A stretch of 64,000 nt of DNA from Pantoea stewartii subsp. stewartii (GTDB lineage Bacteria; Pseudomonadota; Gammaproteobacteria; Enterobacterales; Enterobacteriaceae), in NCBI RefSeq assembly GCF_008801695.1, contig NZ_VZPF01000006.1:1-64000 (forward strand), given 5' to 3'. The notes beneath the pieces were generated by a model. It had not been told where the DNA came from. It searched no databases and saw only the letters and a program-made list of their open reading frames with translations. Numbering within the stretch: the first letter of the stretch is position 1; the number at the start of each line of letters is the position of its first letter. Below, in pieces: positions 52,743-61,246 of this stretch. Both the position numbers and the translations under genes were made by a program.

Positions 52743-53806
52743 ATACTGACCGCACCGGGACGACCATGCGTTTTCGGCTGCTTCTCACGATTGGCCTCAT
52801 TATGCTGTTTTTCCAGCTCATCAGCGTGGCCTGGCTCTGGCATGAAAGTCAGGAACAGGTGCAATTTTTAGTTGAGGCGCATCTGCATAACCGCAACATG
52901 GACCGGCATGTCCATAAAGAAGTCCGCGAAGCCGTGATGAGTCTTGCCCTGCCCAGTCTGGTGATGATTACGCTGCCGCTGCTCCTGTGCTATCAGGCGG
53001 TACGCTGGATTACCCGCCCGCTCTATCAGTTGCAGCGTGAACTGGAGAACCGGAGCGAGGTAAACCTGGAACCTATCACCTTTTCCGGATCGGTGCAGGA
53101 GATTGACGCTGTTACGCACTCTGTGAATCGCCTTGTCGCACGTCTGACAGACAGTCTGGAACGTGAACGCCTGTTTACGGCCGATGTGGCCCATGAGCTG
53201 CGAACGCCGCTGGCAGGTTTACGCTTACATCTTGAGTTGCTACAACGAAATCAGGCCGTCGATACGCAACCTTTATTACATCGTCTGGATCAGATGACAG
53301 GAAATGTTGCCCAGTTGCTGCAGCTGACCCGTGCCGGCCAGCAGTTTACCTCAGGCAGCTACCAGCAGGTTGCCCTCATCGATGAAGTGATTGTGCCTAT
53401 GGAAGCGGAGTTGAGTGCGATGCTTGCCGTGCGTCATCAAACGTTAACCCTTGATGTTGAGCATAGCTTCAGGGTGAAAGGTGATGCGATCCTGTTACGA
53501 ATGCTTCTGCGCAATCTGGTGGAAAACGCCCACCGTTACAGCCCATCTGAAAGTAATATCACCGTGCGGCTTGAAAACACACTAGGCCCGACGCTGATCG
53601 TGGAAGACGAAGGTGACGGCATTGATGAAAGCAGGCGCGGCGAGTTAAGCAAAGCCTTTGTCCGCATGGATACGCGCTATGGTGGCATTGGGCTGGGCCT
53701 GAGTATCGTCAGTCGGATTGTGCAGTTACATCATGGACAGTTTCTGCTGGAAAATCGCCTTGACCGTTCAGGTTGCCTGGCCAGGGTCCTTTTCGCGGTG
53801 GACTGA
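52739..53806 (+). CDS. pmrB: Sensor kinase PmrB (BasS)
   Basis: A 355-residue histidine kinase: TM1 (about 12-32), a short periplasmic loop, TM2 (about 70-88), HAMP, the H-box [23 protein letters not shown]-box [13 protein letters not shown] and G-boxes EDEGDGID and [10 protein letters not shown]. The loop keeps an ExxE metal-sensing motif (KEVREAV). Length and sequence match E. coli BasS. Its stop lies one base from the stop of a convergent small membrane gene. Confidence 0.93.
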   Translation: MNTDRTGTTMRFRLLLTIGLIMLFFQLISVAWLWHESQEQVQFLVEAHLHNRNMDRHVHKEVREAVMSLALPSLVMITLPLLLCYQAVRWITRPLYQLQRELENRSEVNLEPITFSGSVQEIDAVTHSVNRLVARLTDSLERERLFTADVAHELRTPLAGLRLHLELLQRNQAVDTQPLLHRLDQMTGNVAQLLQLTRAGQQFTSGSYQQVALIDEVIVPMEAELSAMLAVRHQTLTLDVEHSFRVKGDAILLRMLLRNLVENAHRYSPSESNITVRLENTLGPTLIVEDEGDGIDESRRGELSKAFVRMDTRYGGIGLGLSIVSRIVQLHHGQFLLENRLDRSGCLARVLFAVD

Positions 53807-53807
53807 T

Positions 53808-53927
53808 TCAGTTCACAAACCAGCAGGCCAGAAAGCTGATGACAGCGCTGACGGCAAGAATAACGGCAACGTACTCGCTGAATGGGCGTGATACGAAAGA
53901 GGTGGCAGTAACAGTCGTGGTTTTCAT
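53808..53927 (-). CDS. Small (39 aa) single-pass membrane peptide convergent with pmrB
   Basis: ATG at 53927 is preceded by an excellent CAGGAG at 7-nt spacing. The product has a Thr-rich N-terminus (MKTTTVTATSF), Arg at about 14 and one TM helix (AVILAVSAVISFLACWF) reaching nearly to the C-terminus. No family recognised. It ends one base from the pmrB stop. Salmonella has a PmrA-controlled membrane peptide, PmrR, but I can show no sequence relation. Confidence 0.65.
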   Translation of the reverse strand: MKTTTVTATSFVSRPFSEYVAVILAVSAVISFLACWFVN

Positions 53928-54143
53928 AGCGTCTCCTGTAGAATCCACCTCAGTATCGCTGCCCTGTGTTAAGGAAACATTAAGCGCTACATTCCCTGCT
54001 ACGCTAAACGCATCGTGTGACAAAAAGGCCCCACATCAGACGGCGTTTAACGCGGCTCTCTTTACGCTGACGTCTTCAGAGATATTGAAAATGCCTGACG
54101 TCATCCCCACCTCTTTCCTTCAGACCAGACAGGAGTAACATTT

Positions 54144-54683
54144 ATGGCAATCGAATATGCAGTAATCGCAGGCGGCTGTTTCTGGTGTACAGAAGCGGTT
54201 TTTAAAGACGTGATTGGCGTTGAGTCAGTCGAAAGCGGTTACACCGGCGGCGAGCGCCCTAATCCGACCTATGAGCAGGTCTGCAGTGGCGCCACCGGTC
54301 ATGCAGAAGCCATTCGCATTGGCTTTGATCCTGAGAAGGTCAGCTATGGCGATTTGCTGGACATCAGCTTTGCCACGCATGATCCAACACAGCTTAATCG
54401 CCAGGGCAATGACATCGGCACTCAGTATCGCTCCGCCATTTTCCCCGAAACACCCGAGCAGGAAGCTGAAGCCCGTGCCGCGATTGCACGCGCTCAGCAG
54501 GATCATGATAAACCGATTGTCACAACCATTGAGCCATTAAAGGCCTGGTATCCGGCAGAAGGTTATCATCAGGACTACTGGGAAGGTGCCGGCCAGCGAA
54601 ACGGCTATTGCATGGCGGTGATTCCCCCTAAACTGCAAAAGCTGCGCAAGAGTTTTGCCAGTCGGGTTAAAACCGCCCAGTAA
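54144..54683 (+). CDS. msrA: Peptide methionine (S)-S-oxide reductase MsrA
   Basis: A 179-residue MsrA repairing oxidised methionine. Catalytic [11 protein letters not shown] with the Cys, Glu in the substrate pocket, GYTGG and GYHQDYW are present. It is the short cytoplasmic type without the N-terminal extension of E. coli MsrA (212 aa), so a second, longer MsrA may exist elsewhere. RBS CAGGAG. Monocistronic by appearance. Confidence 0.93.
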   Translation: MAIEYAVIAGGCFWCTEAVFKDVIGVESVESGYTGGERPNPTYEQVCSGATGHAEAIRIGFDPEKVSYGDLLDISFATHDPTQLNRQGNDIGTQYRSAIFPETPEQEAEARAAIARAQQDHDKPIVTTIEPLKAWYPAEGYHQDYWEGAGQRNGYCMAVIPPKLQKLRKSFASRVKTAQ

Positions 54684-54813
54684 CCGCCTGCCGCTGAGCG
54701 GACTTTACACTGCGTAAAAACGGGCGTTTTGTGATTAAAAAACCCGATTTTGCGCAGCCTTAACGCGATTCGTTCAGAGCTTAAGCGAATAGAAAAAAAG
54801 AAAAAAATAGTGC

Positions 54814-54842
54814 TTGACCGTTTCAGGTCGACTCCCTATAGT
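54814..54842 (+). promoter_or_regulatory. tRNA-Ser promoter
   Basis: TTGACC (54814-54819), a 17-bp spacer and TATAGT (54837-54842), followed by a GC-rich discriminator (AGCGCCCC) typical of stringently controlled stable-RNA promoters. Confidence 0.88.
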
Positions 54843-54880
54843 AGCGCCCCGTTGACCCAGCGCGGTCAGCAACAATTTGC

Positions 54881-54968
54881 GGTGAGGTGTCCGAGTGGCT
54901 GAAGGAGCACGCCTGGAAAGTGTGTATACGGCAACGTATCGGGGGTTCGAATCCCCCTCTCACCGCCA
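54881..54968 (+). tRNA. tRNA-Ser (anticodon GGA)
   Basis: An 88-nt tRNA with encoded CCA. Acceptor GGTGAGG pairs with TCTCACC (one G-T), anticodon loop CTGGAAA gives GGA reading UCC/UCU, a long variable arm typical of class II tRNAs follows, and the T-arm is GGGGGTTCGAATCCCCC. Nearly identical to E. coli serW/serX. Its 3' end is repeated downstream. Confidence 0.97.
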
Positions 54969-55289
54969 CATTCAAAGAAGAGTCCAGACTAACCTCTGGA
55001 CTTTTTTTTTGCATGTTCTCCTGAGAGGGGGATGAGAACCCCCGACCGGGGGGCGACAAAACGGCAACGCCGTTTTGCATGGCCGCCAGGCCACCCGAAG
55101 GGCGAGCGCAGCGAGTGAATCCCCTCTCACCGCCAGATTTGAAGAAGCGTCCAGACTCACCTCTGGACTTTTTTTTGTATGTTCTCCTGAGAGGGGGATG
55201 AGAACCCCCGACCGGGGAACGACAAAACGGCAACGCCGTTTTGCATGGCCGACAGGCCACCCGAAGGGCGAGCGCAGCGAGTGAATCCT
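54957..55289 (+). repeat. Two 167-bp tandem repeats starting with the tRNA-Ser 3' end
   Basis: Unit 1 is 54957-55123, unit 2 is 55124-55289, ~90-95% identical by eye. Each carries CTCTCACCGCCA (the tRNA 3' end), a terminator (GTCCAGA / TCTGGAC plus T8-9), an inverted copy of the tRNA T-arm (55022-55046; 55188-55212), a palindrome CAAAACGGC-AAC-GCCGTTTTG (55057-55077; 55223-55243) and a GAAGGGCGAGCGCAGCGAG stretch. A degenerate third tRNA end (CTCTATCG) follows unit 2. Confidence 0.9.
54982..55010 (+). terminator. Rho-independent terminator of tRNA-Ser
   Basis: Stem GTCCAGA / TCTGGAC with a 6-nt loop followed by nine T, 13 bp after the tRNA. A second copy occurs at 55149-55176 in repeat unit 2. 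Confidence 0.92.
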
Positions 55290-55314
55290 TCTCTATCGTC
55301 CTCTGTCGCCCCCA

Positions 55315-55348
55315 ATAAAAAAGGCCTGACGGTTCACCCGCAGGCCTT
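55315..55348 (-). terminator. Terminator of the SsuA-like gene
   Basis: Stem AAGGCCTG / CAGGCCTT with a 12-nt loop and a T-run on the minus strand, ~20 bp past the stop at 55370. Confidence 0.85.
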
Positions 55349-55369
55349 TAAAGCACTCGCGCTCACGCG

Positions 55370-56316
55370 TTACTGCTTATCCCGTGCCCACGTCGCGCTG
55401 CTGACATTCACCTTCACTGGCAACAGACCGATCTGGGTAAATTTATCGGCCAGCGCCTGCTGTTCGTTAAACACGTTGGGCGTCATACGTTCCGCCCCAA
55501 ACGGCATGCGGGCCAGCGCGCGCTGCCAGATGGGTACAGGCAACCCCGTGGAGCCGGAAAGGATTTTTGCGGCGTCAGCCTGATGACTGTTTGCCCAGGT
55601 GCTCAGCTGACTCAGCGCGTTCAGCACCTGTTTCGCCGTCTCGGGATGACCATCAGCAAATTTGCGGCTGGCCAGGAAAAAAGTGTAATGCGGCACTAAG
55701 CCTTCGGCATTTTTCAGCAGGCGCGCATGGGCCGTGGTTTCGACTTCGGCCAAATACGGGTCCCAGATAACCCAGGCGTCGACAGCACCGCGCTGGAAGG
55801 CGGCCCGGGCATCGGCAGGCGGAAGATAAACCGGCGTAATATCTTTATACGTCAGCCCCGCCTGCTCCAGCGCAGTCACCAGCAGATAATTAACATCCGA
55901 TCCTTTGTTCAGCGCCACGCGCTTGCCTTTCAGATCCTTGACACTTTTGATCGTGGAATCGGCCGGCACCACAATGGCCTCGGTCTGCGGGTTGGCCGGC
56001 GAGTGGCCAAGGTAGACCAGATCGGCCTGTGCCGCCTGCGCGAAAACAGGAGGCGCATCGCCGGTGGCCGCCAAATCGATACTGCTACGTTAAGCCCTTC
56101 CAGCATCTGCGGGCCTGCCGGGAACTCCACCCAGCGCACATCAATGCCCTGCTTTTTAAATTCGCTGTCGAGCGTGCCACGGTATTTCAGCAGCGCAAAA
56201 ATATTCGCTTTCTGAAAACCAATATTCACGACCTGGGGTTTGTCTTCCGCCTGTGCTGTCACGAAGGTGCCAAGTTGAGCGAGCGCAATCAGTGCGCTTA
56301 TCACTATTTTTCTCAT
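55370..56316 (-). pseudogene. SsuA-like aliphatic sulfonate binding protein, frameshifted
   Basis: Two frames together encode one SsuA-type periplasmic binding protein. The 5' part (56316 down to ~56090) has a signal peptide (MRKIVISALIALAQLG..TAQA), VNIGFQKANIFALLKYRG and EFPAGPQMLEGLNV. The 3' part continues in another frame with DLAATGDAPPVFAQAAQADLVY to the end. Restoring one G near 56090 (GTAGCAGT for GTAGGCAGT) rejoins them to ~315 residues. No permease or ATPase gene is adjacent. Either a real inactivating deletion or a sequencing error. It lies 94 bp downstream of the regulator on the same strand. Confidence 0.85.
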
Positions 56317-56410
56317 TTTTCTGTCCTGAACGAAGGTGTTGTCAGCGCAACATAACAAATCCGTGCCTGAGGGCTTAATGCGTATAAGTTCTGTCCTTAG
56401 TCATAAAACG

Positions 56411-58300
56411 TCATTGCGGCCAGACTCTGTCCCGGACGTTGATGGCGCGGGGAAACAGACCGAGCGCATAGAAACGATCGGCGATTCTCTGCTGCTCGCG
56501 AATAATCGCTAAGTTCATCGCCTGAGTTCGATGACTACGCCGCGCCAGCGCCTGACGTAATGCGCTGTCGGACATGCCCAACTCCTTTGCCAGTAACCCG
56601 GCAGCCTCGGCCGGATGGGCATCGATATACTGGCCAGTCTGCTCCAGCGCGGTCATCAACAGGCGCAGTAAATCGGGTGAATGCGTAGCAAACTGGCGAT
56701 CCGCCAGATAGAACTGATGGTTGCTGACCCGGCCCACGCCATCGGCAATGACGCGCAGTTGATCGCCACGTTCGGCCTCACTCAGTAAAGGGTCCCACAT
56801 CATCCAGGCATCGACCGCATTCAGGTCGCTGGCGGTTAACGGATATTTCGGTGGGGCATACACGATACGCACGTCGTCCAGCGTCAGTCCTGCTTCATCG
56901 AGGATCTGCAGCACCAAAAAATGGACGTTAGAACCTTTATTCACCGCAATGCGCTTGCCTTTGAGATCGGCAATCGTCGTGATGGCGCTGTGTCTGGCGA
57001 CCATCAGGGCAACACTTTGCGGCGCAGGCGGTTCCCAGGCCACATAGACCATGGTGCCCTGATCGGCCTGGGCAAACAGTGGCGGAACTTCGCCTGTCGT
57101 ACCAAAGTCAATTTCCTGATCGCGCAGGGCGTGCAGCAACTGTGGCCCCGCAGGAAATTCACTCCACAACACGCGGACATTCTGGCCCACCAGCTGCTGC
57201 TCAAGATGCTGACGGGCTTTGAGAATGCCAAGATTGCCGAACTTCTGGTAACCAATACGCAACTCGCGCTCCTGCACCACAGAGTCTGTCAAAGCACGCG
57301 ATGGCGCGATGACGCTGCTGCGGCGCGGCTTAATGATGCCGCAGTGGCCCAGATGGGTGCGCAGGCTGTGACGGCTGATCCCCAACAGCGCTGCCGCCTG
57401 GAGCTGATTTCCCTGACTCAGCGCATAGGCATTGCGCACTAAGGATTCAATAATTCTGGGATACAGGGGCGTTTCACTGTGCTGCAGTTGCTGCCGGATA
57501 AACTGATCAATCACATCCTGTTCAGGCACCGGTTCAGCCTCAGTCACGTGGCCCAGACGCAGATGCCCGGGGCCAATGAGTGTTTCCTGGCTGAGCAGAA
57601 CAGCATTATGTAATGTGTTTTCCAGCTCCCGAATATTGCCCGGCCAGGCGTACCGGCTTAACGTCGCGATCGCCTCCTCACTCAGACGCAGCTGAGGTCG
57701 GCCCAGTCGGCGCGCATAGTGTTGCAGAAAATGCGCGGCCAGCACCGGTATATCCTCACGGCGCTCGCGCAGAGGCGGCAGCGCCACGCTGGCCACATTC
57801 AGCCGGTAATAAAGATCCTCGCGGAAGCGCCGTTCGGCAATCGCACCGGTCAGGTCGCGGTTCGTGGCGGCAAGCACCCGAACATTTACCTTTATAGCCT
57901 GAGATGAACCTACCCGGGTAATCTCTCTCTCCTGCAATACGCGCAACAGTTTTACCTGGAGCGGCAAACTGAGTTCACCGATCTCATCCAGCAACAGCGT
58001 GCCGCCCTGCGCCGCCTCGAACCAGCCACGATGACGTTCCGTGGCACCGGTAAACGCGCCCTTCTCATGCCCAAACAGTTCTGACTCGGCAAGACTTTCC
58101 GTCAGTGCGCCGCAGTTCACGGCGACAAAGGGCGCGCGGCGGCGCGGGCTGTGGTGATGCAGATAGCGCGCCATCACCTCTTTACCGGTGCCGGTTTCGC
58201 CAATGATTAACACCGTGGCATCCGTGGGTGCCAGGCGATCCAGGATACTTTTGAAGGCCAGAGAAGACGGGTCAATTAAATCGGGACCAGCGTGTTCCAT
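56411..58300 (-). CDS. Sigma-54 activator with C-terminal SsuA-like ligand-binding domain
   Basis: A 629-residue protein of unusual order: AAA+ domain first (~10-235: Walker A GETGTGKE at 34-41, GAFTGA at 81-86, Walker B LLLDEI with Asp105-Glu106, arginine-finger [10 protein letters not shown]), Fis-type helix-turn-helix (~285-322, [17 protein letters not shown]), then an SsuA/NMT1-type binding domain without signal peptide (~346-629: [46 protein letters not shown]). It probably senses a sulfonate-like ligand in the cytoplasm and activates the divergent ssuD-like operon through sigma-54. ATG at 58300 has AGG 8 nt upstream; TTG at 58315 is an alternative. Ligand and targets are inference. Confidence 0.88.
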   Translation of the reverse strand: MEHAGPDLIDPSSLAFKSILDRLAPTDATVLIIGETGTGKEVMARYLHHHSPRRRAPFVAVNCGALTESLAESELFGHEKGAFTGATERHRGWFEAAQGGTLLLDEIGELSLPLQVKLLRVLQEREITRVGSSQAIKVNVRVLAATNRDLTGAIAERRFREDLYYRLNVASVALPPLRERREDIPVLAAHFLQHYARRLGRPQLRLSEEAIATLSRYAWPGNIRELENTLHNAVLLSQETLIGPGHLRLGHVTEAEPVPEQDVIDQFIRQQLQHSETPLYPRIIESLVRNAYALSQGNQLQAAALLGISRHSLRTHLGHCGIIKPRRSSVIAPSRALTDSVVQERELRIGYQKFGNLGILKARQHLEQQLVGQNVRVLWSEFPAGPQLLHALRDQEIDFGTTGEVPPLFAQADQGTMVYVAWEPPAPQSVALMVARHSAITTIADLKGKRIAVNKGSNVHFLVLQILDEAGLTLDDVRIVYAPPKYPLTASDLNAVDAWMMWDPLLSEAERGDQLRVIADGVGRVSNHQFYLADRQFATHSPDLLRLLMTALEQTGQYIDAHPAEAAGLLAKELGMSDSALRQALARRSHRTQAMNLAIIREQQRIADRFYALGLFPRAINVRDRVWPQ

Positions 58301-58377
58301 AGCGAATACCTGCAAAGTGACTGAGCGCTCACGATAACGCTAAGCGTGAAGGGAAACGAGCCACGGGCTGAGACCCT

Positions 58378-58395
58378 GTGCTGCAAATGCAGCAC
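58378..58395. promoter_or_regulatory. Upstream activator site 1 (palindrome)
   Basis: GTGCTGCAAATGCAGCAC, a perfect 8-2-8 palindrome centred ~130 bp upstream of the expected sigma-54 start. Probable binding site of the adjacent activator's Fis domain. Confidence 0.7.
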
Positions 58396-58408
58396 TGAAG
58401 TTCAACGC

Positions 58409-58426
58409 CTGCTGCATATGCAACAG
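58409..58426. promoter_or_regulatory. Upstream activator site 2 (palindrome)
   Basis: CTGCTGCATATGCAACAG, one mismatch from a perfect palindrome and sharing the TGCTGCA-N2-TGCAnCA pattern with site 1. Centre-to-centre distance is 31 bp, three helical turns, putting both on one DNA face. Confidence 0.68.
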
Positions 58427-58488
58427 CGCGTACCTGAACGCTGAAATCATAACGCTATAAATTCAAAGGAAAAAATGACCAGACACAG

Positions 58489-58505
58489 TTGGCACGTATT
58501 CTGCT
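58489..58505 (+). promoter_or_regulatory. Sigma-54 promoter of the ssuD-like operon
   Basis: TTGGCACGTATTCTGCT fits YTGGCACG-N4-TTGCW with a single mismatch; GG and GC are separated by exactly 10 bp. Start expected ~58516, leaving a ~58-nt leader to the ATG at 58575. Confidence 0.85.
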
Positions 58506-58574
58506 AATGGCTTTATAACTGAAAGATTGCTTTTCATTTGCCAATTTCAAATATCGTTATAAAGAAATCTGCTA

Positions 58575-59747
58575 ATGCCTGAAGCCTCTGCGAAAAACAT
58601 TAATCTGTTCTGGTTTTTACCCACCCACGGTGACGGACGTTATCTGGGGACCACCCAGGGCGGCAGAGCGGTCGATCTGCCCTATTTGCAACAGGTCGCC
58701 CTGGCGGCAGACAATCTGGGTTTCTACGGCGTACTGATCCCCACGGGTAAAAGTTGTGAAGATTCCTGGCTGGTGGCGGCGGCTCTGGCCCCCATCACTA
58801 AACAGCTGCGTTATCTGGTGGCGGTCAGGCCGGGGTTGCAGCCGCCGAGCCTGGCGGCGCGCATGGCGGCAACGCTGGACCGTCTGTCAGACGGGCGCTT
58901 ACTGATCAATGTGGTGACGGGTGGCGATCCGGTGGAAAATAAAGGCGACGGTATTTTCCTGAGTCATGCCGAACGCTATCAGGTCACGCGGGAGTTCCTG
59001 GAGGTTTATTCCCGTTTGCTGAAAGGCGAGAAAGTGGACTTCCACGGTGAACATATTCGTGTGGAGGGCGCTGAAATTCTGTTTCCGCCTGTGCAGGCCG
59101 ACGGTCCACCGCTCTACTTTGGTGGTTCGTCAGACGATGCGGTCGACGTGGCCGCCAGTCAGGTCGATACTTATCTCACCTGGGGCGAACCCGTTGAGCA
59201 GGTTGCCGCCAAACTGGACGTTGTGCGCCAGCGGGCGCAGGAACGTGGCCGGGCGTTGTCCTACGGCATTCGACTGCACGTTATTGTGCGTGAAACCGAA
59301 GAGGAAGCCTGGGCAGCAGCCGATAAACTGATAGCTCATCTGGATGATGAAACCATTGCATCCGCTCAGAAGATCTTTGCCCGTATGGATTCTACGGGCC
59401 AGGCGCGCATGAGTGCACTGCACGGCGGTTCACGCGAAGGCTTACGCATCGGCCCCAATTTATGGGCAGGCGTCGGACTGGTGCGCGGCGGCGCGGGCAC
59501 TGCACTGGTCGGCAACCCTCAGCAGGTGGCAGCGCGTATTCGGGAATACCAGGCGCTGGGCATTGATAACTTTATTCTGTCGGGCTATCCGCATCTGGAA
59601 GAAGCGCACCGGGTAGCCGAGTTACTGATGCCACTGCTGCCGCTGTCGACGCACGCCGGGAAAGCACAGCGCAGCGTGAATACAGGTCCCTTTGGTGAAA
59701 CTATCGGTGGCGATCGTCGTCCCGAAAAAAGCGCCAGTGCCAGCTAA
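58575..59747 (+). CDS. ssuD: FMNH2-dependent alkanesulfonate monooxygenase (SsuD-like)
   Basis: A 390-residue bacterial-luciferase-like enzyme that oxidatively releases sulfite from alkanesulfonates. Strong similarity to E. coli SsuD (381 aa), with [18 protein letters not shown] at the start, active-site Cys in [10 protein letters not shown], Arg/His in [10 protein letters not shown] and Tyr in [10 protein letters not shown]. The SsuE-type flavin reductase it needs is not encoded nearby. Preceded by a sigma-54 promoter and divergent from its probable activator. It may act on a sulfonate other than that of the housekeeping SsuD. Confidence 0.92.
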   Translation: MPEASAKNINLFWFLPTHGDGRYLGTTQGGRAVDLPYLQQVALAADNLGFYGVLIPTGKSCEDSWLVAAALAPITKQLRYLVAVRPGLQPPSLAARMAATLDRLSDGRLLINVVTGGDPVENKGDGIFLSHAERYQVTREFLEVYSRLLKGEKVDFHGEHIRVEGAEILFPPVQADGPPLYFGGSSDDAVDVAASQVDTYLTWGEPVEQVAAKLDVVRQRAQERGRALSYGIRLHVIVRETEEEAWAAADKLIAHLDDETIASAQKIFARMDSTGQARMSALHGGSREGLRIGPNLWAGVGLVRGGAGTALVGNPQQVAARIREYQALGIDNFILSGYPHLEEAHRVAELLMPLLPLSTHAGKAQRSVNTGPFGETIGGDRRPEKSASAS

Positions 59748-59762
59748 CAAATGAGGCGGTTT

Positions 59763-61175
59763 ATGTCAGAGCAGCATATTGTCATCGTGGGCGGTGGATT
59801 TAGCGGGACAGCGCTGGCCGTGCATCTGGGTCGTCTGGGCCAGGCCGGACTGCGTGTCACGCTCATCGAACCCCGGTCGCAGCTGGCGCAGGGCGTTGCC
59901 TACTCGACGGCCGATCCGGCTCACCGCCTTAATGTACCCGCGTCACGCATGCAGCTGGCGGGAGATGAAGAAGGCAGCTTTGATCGCTGGTATCGCGCCT
60001 CTGATGCATATGTCAGCGATCCCGCCGCGCGCTGGCACGATGGTCATGTCTATCCTCAGCGCAGGCAGTTTGCCCGTTGGGTCAATGCACAGTTCGAGGC
60101 GGCACAACGTGAGTCGCCTGTCGTTCTGGCGCATCTGCAGGATCGCGCTGTGGCTTTCCGGGATGGCACGGTCAGCACCGCCGCCGGCACACACCTTGCC
60201 GCCGACATTGTGGTCCTGGCCGTCAGTCATCCCGCGCCGTCGTTGCCTGGCGCGTTAACCGCACTGGCTGACCATCCCGCCATCATCGCCGATCCCTGGC
60301 AGGAGAAAGCCCTCGCCTCTGTCGGTCCGGAGGAGCGCATCGCCATTGTGGGCAGCGGCTTAACGATGGCGGATATGGTGGCCACGCTGGATCGCCAGGG
60401 GCACCGCGGCCCTGTCACCGTGTTTTCACGCCGTGGACAACTTCCCCGGCCCAATATCAGTCAGCATGACCTCAGTTGGTCGCTTGAAGGGCACCTTGCC
60501 AGGCCAGCGGGTGTGCGCTGCTGGTTACGGCGCATCCGCCAGGACATGCGTCAGGCGGCGGCGCGCGGGCTTCCGTGGCAGGTCGTCTTTGATGAGGTTC
60601 GTCGGCAGGGCCAGACCCTCTGGCAGAGCCTGCCACTGAATGAGCAACGGCGCTTTCTGCGCCATCTGCGGCCGTGGTGGGATGTGCACCGCTACCGCAT
60701 TGCGCCACAGGCAGGCCAGGTGCTGAACGCGCGGCAGGAAAACGGATCGTTGCAGGTGATGGCGGCGCGGCTGACGGCGGCAGAGTCCAGCCATTCTGCG
60801 GTACGGCTGCATCTGCAAACTCGCTCGGGCGAAGTCGTGACGCGGGAGGTGGATAAGGTGATCGTGACCACCGGCCCGGCGCACGGGAAACTGGTACAAC
60901 ATGATGCCCTGCTACGCCAGTTGTGTGATGACGGCGTCATCCGGCCCGATCCTTTAGCGCTTGGCATTGATGTCAATGCCCTGTCGCAGACGCGAACGGC
61001 ACAGGGCCACAGCAATTCCCATCTGTATGTGGTCGGTCCCGCGGCCCGCGGTCGGTTTGGTGAACTGATGGGCCTGCCGCAGGTGGCAATGCATGCGGAA
61101 GCGGTTGCCCGTCAACTGCTGAATCTCACAACCGCTACGCTAAACGAGCGATGTCCCCTTTCACTGACTGACTAA
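59763..61175 (+). CDS. FAD/NAD(P)-binding protein (YdhS-like, NAD_binding_9)
   Basis: A 470-residue flavoprotein. N-terminal dinucleotide fold HIVIVGGGFSGTALAVHL, followed by ASRMQL and a second nucleotide motif IAIVGSGLTMADMVATL, and C-terminal LYVVGPAARGRFGELMG. These match the FAD-NAD(P)-binding family whose members include E. coli YdhS; function is unknown. ATG at 59763 follows GAGGCGG. It lies 15 bp after the ssuD-like gene and may supply redox or oxygenase activity to it, which is inference. Confidence 0.82.
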   Translation: MSEQHIVIVGGGFSGTALAVHLGRLGQAGLRVTLIEPRSQLAQGVAYSTADPAHRLNVPASRMQLAGDEEGSFDRWYRASDAYVSDPAARWHDGHVYPQRRQFARWVNAQFEAAQRESPVVLAHLQDRAVAFRDGTVSTAAGTHLAADIVVLAVSHPAPSLPGALTALADHPAIIADPWQEKALASVGPEERIAIVGSGLTMADMVATLDRQGHRGPVTVFSRRGQLPRPNISQHDLSWSLEGHLARPAGVRCWLRRIRQDMRQAAARGLPWQVVFDEVRRQGQTLWQSLPLNEQRRFLRHLRPWWDVHRYRIAPQAGQVLNARQENGSLQVMAARLTAAESSHSAVRLHLQTRSGEVVTREVDKVIVTTGPAHGKLVQHDALLRQLCDDGVIRPDPLALGIDVNALSQTRTAQGHSNSHLYVVGPAARGRFGELMGLPQVAMHAEAVARQLLNLTTATLNERCPLSLTD

Positions 61176-61246
61176 TCACTTACCTGTTTATTATCCCCCT
61201 AAAAAGTGGGCGGCACCGGCGTGCCGCATCCGCTCAGGAGCCTGCT

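Noticed and set aside
54969-55289. The repeats as a short CRISPR array
   Set aside because: Only two long units, no spacers, no cas genes; the units are tied to the tRNA 3' end.
56337-56352. TGTTGTCAGCGCAACA palindrome upstream of the SsuA-like gene as a third activator site
   Set aside because: It shares only about 10 of 16 positions with the other sites and lies too close to the start codon to act as an enhancer for that gene.
58323-58332. TGAGCGCTCA palindrome near the regulator start as an autoregulatory site
   Set aside because: Short, different from the two activator sites, and without a nearby promoter match.
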